Assembly: GCA_937926325.1 (NCBI GenBank)
Contig: CALAZQ010000554.1
Coordinates: forward strand, 1-12,849
Reading direction: 5' to 3'
Source: an uncultured Planctomycetaceae bacterium
GTDB taxonomy: Bacteria > Planctomycetota > Planctomycetia > Pirellulales > UBA1268
Length of the DNA stretch: 12,849 nt
In this document: piece after piece, positions 1 to 5,400 of the stretch
How positions within the stretch are numbered: position 1 is the first letter of the stretch
How the letters are laid out: every line of letters begins with the position of its first letter
The notes under the pieces: model-generated
Told to the model about the DNA's origin: nothing
The model's database searches: none
Seen by the model: only the letters and a program-made list of their open reading frames with translations
Program-made: the position numbers and the translations under genes

Positions 1-1138
1 TGGCGGCCCGGGGATTATTGCGGTTTCTTTCGGCGTTCAGCGAGGCAACCGCCCGAGTCACGGCGTGACGATATGATGCGGTGTCATACCGATCGCGTGG
101 TCGGCGGCGGCCGTTGCGTTTGGGCTTCCGCTTGCGTTGCGATGGTGTCAGCGGAGACTTTCGGGCAAGCCGCCGTAATTGGCTGCGGCGACGTTCAGCT
201 TCGATGGGCGAGAAGCAGTAAGCGTTGGCATCCCTCAGCAGATACGGCGCGAGAATCTGCTGGGCGCGAGGGCCGATGCCGATGACCTTTTCCTTGCCCC
301 GCCAGCTCGTCTTATGATCCGGCGGCCGCCATTTCCAGACTGTTTCGGTGCGGTCGATATCGACGGGCCGCAGGCCGCAGATTTCACCGGGACGGGCGCC
401 GGTAAGCCGTTGAACCCGGACCATGTCGGCAACGATTTCGGGCAGATGGGGCAGCGTCGCCTCGATCACCTCATCCTCGACCGGCTTGATATCGGGAAGT
501 TCTGGTGCTGGTGTCCTGCCGGCATAGAGGGGTTCGACGGTCTTCAGTGATTCATGGGTTCCCCGGGGTACGAGTTCCTGTGATTCGGCCCAGCGGAAGA
601 CACGGCGAATGTGTTTGATGAGGGCGTTGCAGCCGACGCGTGGGCGGCCGCGGGTGGCTTCGGAGTCGCGGATCATGCCGAGTTTGCGGGGCCCGAACTT
701 TGCGACTGGCGTATCGTCGAAGGGTCGCAGTGCCCGGGCTGCCTGCAGTGCGTTGCCGTAGGTGCTTGTCCGCTCTCCGGACGGCTTCCGATAGTAGGTG
801 TCGCAGTACTCCAGGTATCGGAGCACGACTTCGGCAACGGTGAATTCATCGGTGACTTCGCCGCCGGCGGCGTTCGCGTCAGCGGGTGTGGTCGGGCTGA
901 CGACTGCGCCTGCTGTGCCGGGGGCAACGCTGACGACGGTGGGCTTGGCTGTTGGCTCGACTTCCCGGATTCGTCTGGTCGCGAGGAATTCGGCGATGAG
1001 CCGCTCGTAGGCGAGCTGAGCTTCGGGCGACCCCCATTTGCCGAGCCAGTGGTCTCGCCCGTTGATGGTGACACGGGCTCGATCGCTCGACTTATGGTGC
1101 TGCAGAACCGGGATAGAGCCCTTGGGACGGCGCGGCAT
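1..1138 (-). CDS. Tyrosine recombinase / phage-type integrase, 3' end beyond the window
   Basis: Read from ATG at 1138 leftwards, the frame stays open to the window edge (379 complete codons), so the C-terminus is missing. The start is supported by a CGGAGG ribosome-binding site 5-6 nt upstream. Residues 1-55 form a small basic N-terminal segment (GRDHWLGKWGSPEAQLAYERL) of a type I associate with planctomycete integrases. A SAM-like core-binding domain follows at about 98-205 (FTVAEVVLRYLEYC). The catalytic domain begins near 220 with TGARPGEICGL, which supplies the first catalytic Arg (R249), and HKTSWRGKEKVIGIG gives the beta-hairpin Lys region. A very basic stretch follows at about 316-351. 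The HxxR, H/W and Tyr motifs would lie beyond position 1 and cannot be checked, so activity is unproven. The gene points away from the adjacent tRNA-Pro, as integrases at the end of a tRNA-inserted element often do. Its role could be integration and excision of an island to the left, or it may be a stand-alone chromosomal recombinase. Confidence 0.88.
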   Translation of the reverse strand, partial: MPRRPKGSIPVLQHHKSSDRARVTINGRDHWLGKWGSPEAQLAYERLIAEFLATRRIREVEPTAKPTVVSVAPGTAGAVVSPTTPADANAAGGEVTDEFTVAEVVLRYLEYCDTYYRKPSGERTSTYGNALQAARALRPFDDTPVAKFGPRKLGMIRDSEATRGRPRVGCNALIKHIRRVFRWAESQELVPRGTHESLKTVEPLYAGRTPAPELPDIKPVEDEVIEATLPHLPEIVADMVRVQRLTGARPGEICGLRPVDIDRTETVWKWRPPDHKTSWRGKEKVIGIGPRAQQILAPYLLRDANAYCFSPIEAERRRSQLRRLARKSPLTPSQRKRKPKRNGRRRPRDRYDTASYRHAVTRAVASLNAERNRNNPRAA

Positions 1139-1157
1139 GGTGACCTCCGAAAATCGG

Positions 1158-1203
1158 TAATCCGGTCAGTTATCCGGTCAGACCGGATTAATTGACCGTA
1201 TAA
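1158..1203. repeat. Cluster of four TWATCCGGTCA motifs upstream of the integrase
   Basis: Four copies of an 11-bp motif lie within 46 bp in the integrase leader. Two are on the plus strand, at 1158-1168 (TAATCCGGTCA) and 1170-1180 (TTATCCGGTCA), exactly 12 bp apart. Two are on the minus strand, at 1180-1190 (TAATCCGGTCT) and 1193-1203 (TTATACGGTCA), 13 bp apart. The arrangement is symmetrical (+ + - -) around about 1180, and the copies facing the centre form a palindrome, ATCCGGTC-A-GACCGGAT. Such iterated sites beside an integrase are typical of recombinase arm-type sites, excisionase sites or an operator for autoregulation. Which of these applies cannot be decided from sequence. Confidence 0.7.
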
Positions 1204-1255
1204 CCTTGGATTCCCGGAGGCACCACCGACCATCGGTGGGTATCAAAGTTGCCTA

Positions 1256-1261
1256 ATTATA
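1256..1261 (-). promoter_or_regulatory. Possible -10 box for the integrase
   Basis: The minus strand reads TATAAT here, a perfect match to the sigma-70 -10 consensus, about 118 bp upstream of the integrase ATG. No -35 match is present at the usual spacing, because that position falls in the tRNA acceptor stem. The box sits inside a short imperfect palindrome (GCCTA at 1251-1255 and TAGGC at 1260-1264). It could be chance in this AT-richer spacer. Confidence 0.25.
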
Positions 1262-1276
1262 GGCCCTTTCAATCAG

Positions 1277-1351
1277 TCGGGGCGACAGGATTTGAACCTG
1301 CGACCTCTTGACCCCCAGTCAAGCGCGCTAGCCAGTCTGCGCCACGCCCCG
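1277..1351 (-). tRNA. tRNA-Pro, anticodon GGG
   Basis: A complete 75-nt cloverleaf can be folded on the minus strand. The acceptor stem is CGGGGCG (1351-1345) paired with CGCCCCG (1284-1278), with discriminator A at 1277. The D stem is GCGC/GCGC around a 10-nt loop. The anticodon stem is CUUGA/UCAAG around the loop CUGGGGG, so the anticodon is GGG (proline). The variable loop is AGGUC, and the T arm is GCAGG-UUCAAAU-CCUGU. The 3' CCA is not encoded: the next bases are CTG. The gene is intact. Its 3' end faces the integrase and could be the attachment site of an element lying to the left. Confidence 0.97.
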
Positions 1352-1357
1352 AATCGA

Positions 1358-1396
1358 CCGAGCCACGGGATGCCCCCTCGCATCCGCGACGCTCGG
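1358..1396. promoter_or_regulatory. Nested inverted repeat between tRNA-Pro and pyrF
   Basis: An outer 6-bp stem, CCGAGC (1358-1363) with GCTCGG (1391-1396), encloses an inner 6-bp stem, GGATGC (1368-1373) with GCATCC (1380-1385), around the loop CCCCTC. The stems are separated by a 4/5-nt internal loop. The structure lies 80 bp before the pyrF start and directly upstream of the tRNA 5' end. It could be a leader structure of pyrF mRNA or a protein-binding site. There is no T-tract on either side, so it is not a classical terminator. Confidence 0.35.
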
Positions 1397-1476
1397 CCGA
1401 CACACTATCGCAAACTGCCGGCGTTCAGACAACATCGGCCAGCCTTCACCGCCACGCACTCAATTTTCGCCCGACC

Positions 1477-2436
1477 ATGCCGACCTCTGCTGCTACCTTT
1501 TCGCACCGGCTCACCGCAGCCATCCAGGCCAAGGGTACACCTGCCTGCATCGGCCTTGACCCCAAGGCCTCTGCCCTGCCGCCGGCCCTGTTGGCCGATG
1601 CCAACACCGCAGCCGCCGCCGCGGCCGACCTGCCGCCTGAGGCGCTCGCCCCGATTTTCGCCAGATTCTGCCGGGAGGTGATCGACGTCGTCGCCCCCCT
1701 GGTGCCGATCGTGAAGCCACAACTGGCCTATTTTGAAGCCCTCGGCCTCCCCGGCATGGCCGCACTTGCCGAAACCATCAGGTACGCCCACGCCAAGGGC
1801 CTGCTCGTGCTGGCCGATGGGAAGCGGGGCGACATCGGTTCGACCGCTGAGGCCTACGCCGCCGGCTGGCTAAACGGCCCCTGGGCCGCCGACGCCCTCA
1901 CCGTGAACCCTTACCTGGGCCTCGACTCAATCGAGCCCTTCATTAGCCGGGCCAACTCGCAGCAGGCCGGCATTTTTGTGCTTGTCAAAACTTCCAACCC
2001 CGGCGGGAAGGACTTTCAGGATCTCCCCACTGACGGCGGCACCGTCTATGACCAGGTTGCCAAAGGGGTTGAAGCAGCGGCTGCCCGCACCGCCGGCTCT
2101 GACCGATACGGGAGCGTCGGTGCAGTGGTCGGCGCAACCTGGCCCGAACAACTCGTCAGCCTTAGGGCTGCCATGCCCCACAGCTGGATTCTCATCCCCG
2201 GCTTTGGCCATCAGGGTGGCACCGCCACCGATGTCGCGGGCGGCTTCGCTGCCGACGGCCTCGGGGCACTCGTCAACTCAGCCCGGGCCGTGATCTTTGC
2301 CCACCAGCGAAAGGAACTGGCCGCCGAGCTTGCGGCCCATCAGTGGCAGACCGCCGTCGAGCGGGCCTGCCTGGAGATGATTGACCAGCTCGCTGCCGAC
2401 ACCCCCGCCGGTCGGCTGCGACCATCGGCCCAATAA
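1477..2436 (+). CDS. pyrF: Orotidine 5'-phosphate decarboxylase, long (subfamily 2) type
   Basis: PyrF decarboxylates orotidine 5'-monophosphate to UMP, the last step of de novo pyrimidine synthesis, in the cytoplasm. The 319-residue protein has the features of the longer subfamily (about 270-310 residues). CIGLDPK lies at 24-30, IVKPQLAYFE at 78-87 with substrate-contacting K80, and the catalytic DGKRGDI at 114-120 supplies D114, K116 and D119. NPYLGLDS is at 144-151 and VLVKTSNPG at 168-176. The phosphate-binding elements IPGFGHQGG (240-248) and NSARAVIFA (267-275) complete the barrel. The ATG at 1477 is chosen because the protein begins with the short lead-in to FSHRLTAAI usual for the family. 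No good Shine-Dalgarno sequence is seen before it. The gene converges on the M42 peptidase with only 23 bp between the stop codons and no visible terminator. It appears to be a single-gene unit. Confidence 0.95.
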   Translation: MPTSAATFSHRLTAAIQAKGTPACIGLDPKASALPPALLADANTAAAAAADLPPEALAPIFARFCREVIDVVAPLVPIVKPQLAYFEALGLPGMAALAETIRYAHAKGLLVLADGKRGDIGSTAEAYAAGWLNGPWAADALTVNPYLGLDSIEPFISRANSQQAGIFVLVKTSNPGGKDFQDLPTDGGTVYDQVAKGVEAAAARTAGSDRYGSVGAVVGATWPEQLVSLRAAMPHSWILIPGFGHQGGTATDVAGGFAADGLGALVNSARAVIFAHQRKELAAELAAHQWQTAVERACLEMIDQLAADTPAGRLRPSAQ

Positions 2437-2459
2437 TCCAGGTGTGACGCCGTACGCCA

Positions 2460-3665
2460 TTATGGCCGGTCGGCCTCGTCTGCAAGTTCCTGCTCAGGTA
2501 CCGGGCCCAGGGGGGTCTGCGGAATCGGCTCGGGCGGTGCGACCTTCGTCCCCACCACATCAGTATCCCGGGTCGGTGGAAAACTCTCGATCGAGCCGAG
2601 GGTTTCCCGCTGCTCGTACAGCGGCGTCTGGCCCGCATAGGCCAGCAGCAGCCAGGCGACGCAAAGCAGGCTGTCGAGATTCGTCCGCTCGTAGCCGTGG
2701 GAGCCATCGACGCCGAAGGTTACCAGGGCGGTCCGGATGTCGTTGCCCGCCTCCACCGCTGACGCACTGTCGCAGCGGTAGTAGCGAAAGATGTCGCGCG
2801 AGCAGGGAATGCCGTTGGTGGCACAGAGATTCAACAGGTGATGCGTCAGGTGGTAGTCGAAGGGGCCGGTCGAATCGGCCATCGCAATCGTCACGCCAAA
2901 CTCACTCGACGCCTGGCCCGGAGCCGTGGTGCCATTGTCGATCGTGATCATCTCGGCCACATCGCCATGCAGCACAGCTGAGGCCCCCGACCCCACCTCC
3001 TCCGAAATCGTAAATAACAGATGCAGATCGACCGGTAGTTCAAGGCCCGTGTCGCGAATGTACTTTGTCGCCGCCAGCACTGAAGCCACGCCGGCCTTGT
3101 TGTCGAGGTGGCGGGCATTGATGAAGCCGTTGGGAAAGGTCTCGACAGCCGCATCAAAGCCGATGAAGTCACCGATGCAGATACCGAGCATCTCCAGCCC
3201 CCGCTGGGAACTGACCCGTTCGTCAACCCGCACCTCGACATTCTCCCAGGAGATCGGCTGAGTGTCGACATCGTCATTGTAGGTGTGACCCGAGGCCTTC
3301 AGCGGCAAAACCTGCCCGCGAAAGATCCGGCTGTCGGTAAAGATCGAGACCCGCCCCCCCTCGGCGAACCGAGGCGACCAGGTGCCCACCGGCACCATCG
3401 CCAGCCGACCGTTCTCCTTCAGCTCCTTGACCATGCCGCCGAGCGTGTCGAGATGCGTGACGACCGCCCGCTCAGGCCCCTGCTGCCGCCCGGGAATCGT
3501 GGCCCGGATCGCCCCTCGCCGGGTGAGTTCAAACGCCACACCAAGATCATTCAACAGGCCACAGACCACCCGGACGATCGGATCGGTGTAACCGGCCGGT
3601 GAGTGAATGCCCAGCAGGGTCTTGAGCGTGTCCAGCAGGTAGTCGGTGTCGAGAACGGGCTTCAT
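2460..3665 (-). CDS. M42-family metallopeptidase of the NAGGN osmolyte cassette
   Basis: Third gene of the asnO-ngg-M42 cassette. It matches the specific M42 subgroup that travels with N-acetylglutaminylglutamine amide synthesis (the 'trio' M42 hydrolase). It is presumed to act on this acetylated dipeptide or related peptides, but its substrate is not shown by sequence. From ATG at 3665 it has 401 residues. Expected dinuclear-metal and catalytic positions are visible: H71 in THLDTLG, D188 in RHLDNKAG, E222/E223 in ISEEVGSG, D243 in TIDNGT and H323 in GSHGYERT. Subgroup-like stretches include RRGAIRA (49-55), VGTWSPRFAEG (93-103) and FRYYRCDSASA (293-303). The last 40 or so residues form a Pro/Glu-rich tail without clear homology. 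An in-frame TTG at 3680 would add five residues; ATG 3665 is preferred because TTG starts are rarer, but neither has a good ribosome-binding site. It lies 56 bp after ngg, across a strong hairpin. Confidence 0.93.
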   Translation of the reverse strand: MKPVLDTDYLLDTLKTLLGIHSPAGYTDPIVRVVCGLLNDLGVAFELTRRGAIRATIPGRQQGPERAVVTHLDTLGGMVKELKENGRLAMVPVGTWSPRFAEGGRVSIFTDSRIFRGQVLPLKASGHTYNDDVDTQPISWENVEVRVDERVSSQRGLEMLGICIGDFIGFDAAVETFPNGFINARHLDNKAGVASVLAATKYIRDTGLELPVDLHLLFTISEEVGSGASAVLHGDVAEMITIDNGTTAPGQASSEFGVTIAMADSTGPFDYHLTHHLLNLCATNGIPCSRDIFRYYRCDSASAVEAGNDIRTALVTFGVDGSHGYERTNLDSLLCVAWLLLAYAGQTPLYEQRETLGSIESFPPTRDTDVVGTKVAPPEPIPQTPLGPVPEQELADEADRP

Positions 3666-3686
3666 GGTCGAGGCATCCAAAGGGTG

Positions 3687-3709
3687 GCCGCGGTCCTTTC
3701 GACCGCGGC
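3687..3709 (-). promoter_or_regulatory. Perfect 9-bp GC hairpin between ngg and the M42 gene
   Basis: GCCGCGGTC (3687-3695) and GACCGCGGC (3701-3709) are perfect reverse complements around a 5-nt loop, which reads GAAAG in the mRNA. The hairpin fills the short gap between the ngg stop and the peptidase start. No U-tract follows it in the direction of transcription, so an intrinsic terminator is unlikely. An mRNA processing or stability element, or partial attenuation of the peptidase gene, is more plausible. Confidence 0.55.
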
Positions 3710-3721
3710 GGCTGACAGGCC

Positions 3722-5386
3722 CTACCGTAACGTCGCGGCGACGTGGGGGAAGAGCAGGTCTATAAACCGCTCGGCCGTCGGCTGTGGCTCGTGGTTCGCC
3801 AGGCCCGGCCGTTCATTGGCCTCGATGATGACATACTCATCGCCGGCCACGTCGGGCACCAGCAGATCGAGGCCGACGACCGGAATTTCCAGTGCCATCG
3901 CCGCCCGCACGGCGGCCTGCCGCAGCGTGTCGCTCAGCTCAGACGTCACATCGTGGATTGTCCCCCCCGTATGCAGATTGGCCGTCCGCCGGACCTGCAC
4001 GACTTCGCCCTCTGGCAGGATCGTCTCAAGGCTGTATCCCGATGCCGCGATGCACCGCTCGGTCTCGGCATCGATCGGAATGCTGCTCTCTCCCCCGGTA
4101 ACCACACTACGGCGTCGGCTTACCTTCTCGAGGAGATCCCGCAGGCTGTGGCGGCCGGTGCCCCGCACCTCCGCCGGGCGGCGAATCGCAGCCGCCACCA
4201 CCTCATAGTTGATGACGATGATCCGGAGATCGCTACCGGTACAGAATCGCTCCAGCAGCACCCGTTCGTGCAACCGTTGAGCCGTGACAAATGCCTGCTG
4301 CAAGACTTCGGGCGTCTGAATGTCGACGGCCACCCCCTGCCCCTGCTCGCCAACGAGTGGCTTGACCACCACCCGATCATGCTCGGCCAGAAAGGCCTCG
4401 GCTTCGGCCACGTCAGTGCAGACCCGCTGTGGCGGAACGGCGAGACCAGCAGCGGCCAGCAACTCACTGGTCAGCTGCTTGTCGGCACAGCGGCAGATGG
4501 CGATTGCCGAGGTGAGATCAGACAGCGACTCCCAGCAGACGACCCGGCGATTGGCCTGGGTGAGCCGAAAGTACCCACGGGCCGGGTCGAGCGGCTCAAC
4601 CCCGATGCCCCGCCGCAACGCCTCGTTAATGATGATCGTCGCATAGGGATTGAATCCTTCCTGGACGCCTTTCTGAATGAACAGCGGCTCATTGATCTGG
4701 TTCCGCCGCTTGATCAGGAGCACCGGGGCCCGCTCAAAGCCCAGCCGTTCATACAGCCCGATCGCGGCGTCATTGCCTTGCATCACCGACAGATCGAGCA
4801 GGCTGCGGCCACGGGCGGCGAAGGTATTGGCCAGAAAGGTCACCAGGGCCGCCCCGACCGCCGGGAACTGACTGTGGGGATCGACCGCCAGCGCCCAGAG
4901 GCTCGTGGAGTTGAACAGGTCCTCAAAGCAACGGGAGTGGTCAACCCCAAGCATGACTCCGAGCACCGTTTCGGCATCGTGTGGCCGCGCCACAAAGTAG
5001 GTGAACCGATCGTCGTGACGGGCCTGCCAAACCGCCCGCTCGTCGATCGGCACCATCCCCACCCGGCTGTAAATCCGGTTGATCGCTTCAAGATCGGCCC
5101 GATGCTGCAGTTCCGTGATCCGAAACGGCAGTCCGCTCTGATTCTGGTGCTTCCAGCGGGCAAGGTCGAGCCGGTAGGTGGTGGAGGGGTCGAGGAACAG
5201 ATCCTGCGGCGCTACATTCAGGATCAGCTGCGGGTCGTTGACATAAAAAGCGATGTCCCGCCGGCCCGGCTGCTCGTCCAGCAGCACCGCGGCCACCGCC
5301 TCAGGGTTCGGAAAGGTGTGGGCGAAGATCAGCCGTCCCCAGCCGACATCGACCAGGGATGCCCCCGGCGGGACGTCGGGCGTCAT
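3722..5386 (-). CDS. ngg: N-acetylglutaminylglutamine synthetase (GNAT + ATP-grasp)
   Basis: Second gene of the NAGGN cassette. In studied proteobacteria Ngg makes the N-acetylated glutamine dipeptide that AsnO then amidates. The 554-residue protein has a family-specific N-terminal region (VDVGWGRLIFAHTF at 12-25, RRDIAFYVNDP at 42-52). A GNAT acetyltransferase domain spans about 87-226, with an acetyl-CoA-loop-like segment near 166-180 (ALAVDPHSQFPAVGA) and NDAAIGLYERLGF at 205-217. A linker (EGFNPYATIIINEALRRGI, 243-261) leads to an ATP-grasp ligase domain at about 298-548. Its nucleotide-binding K342 lies in VVVKPLVGEQGQG, followed by LLERFCTGSDLR (377-388), D507 in VGLDLL, and the metal-binding IEANERPGLANH (521-532; E522, N524). 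Both catalytic halves look intact. The start is fixed by a 1-base overlap with the asnO stop (TGATG) and a strong Shine-Dalgarno, which indicates translational coupling. Confidence 0.94.
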   Translation of the reverse strand: MTPDVPPGASLVDVGWGRLIFAHTFPNPEAVAAVLLDEQPGRRDIAFYVNDPQLILNVAPQDLFLDPSTTYRLDLARWKHQNQSGLPFRITELQHRADLEAINRIYSRVGMVPIDERAVWQARHDDRFTYFVARPHDAETVLGVMLGVDHSRCFEDLFNSTSLWALAVDPHSQFPAVGAALVTFLANTFAARGRSLLDLSVMQGNDAAIGLYERLGFERAPVLLIKRRNQINEPLFIQKGVQEGFNPYATIIINEALRRGIGVEPLDPARGYFRLTQANRRVVCWESLSDLTSAIAICRCADKQLTSELLAAAGLAVPPQRVCTDVAEAEAFLAEHDRVVVKPLVGEQGQGVAVDIQTPEVLQQAFVTAQRLHERVLLERFCTGSDLRIIVINYEVVAAAIRRPAEVRGTGRHSLRDLLEKVSRRRSVVTGGESSIPIDAETERCIAASGYSLETILPEGEVVQVRRTANLHTGGTIHDVTSELSDTLRQAAVRAAMALEIPVVGLDLLVPDVAGDEYVIIEANERPGLANHEPQPTAERFIDLLFPHVAATLR

Positions 5387-5400
5387 CAGCAGCCTCCTCC
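5384..5400 (-). promoter_or_regulatory. Ribosome-binding site and TGATG stop/start overlap of asnO and ngg
   Basis: On the minus strand GGAGGAGG (5400-5393) lies inside the last codons of asnO. Six bases later comes TGATG, in which the asnO stop TGA (5388-5386) shares its A with the ngg start ATG (5386-5384). This sets the ngg start and makes coupled translation likely, so that synthetase and amidotransferase are made in linked amounts. Confidence 0.85.

Noticed and set aside
611-1233. Open frames on both strands overlapping the integrase (plus 611-1195, minus 673-1233)
   Set aside because: They are low-complexity translations. The integrase frame starting at 1138 has a ribosome-binding site, recognisable domains and runs uninterrupted to the window edge.
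2460-3665. Generic cellulase or glutamyl aminopeptidase label for the M42 protein
   Set aside because: M42 proteins are often named this way. Here the context and subgroup-like stretches favour the osmolyte-cassette peptidase.
3687-3709. Intrinsic terminator after ngg
   Set aside because: The stem is strong, but no U-tract follows it on the transcribed strand, and a co-oriented cassette gene starts within 25 bp.
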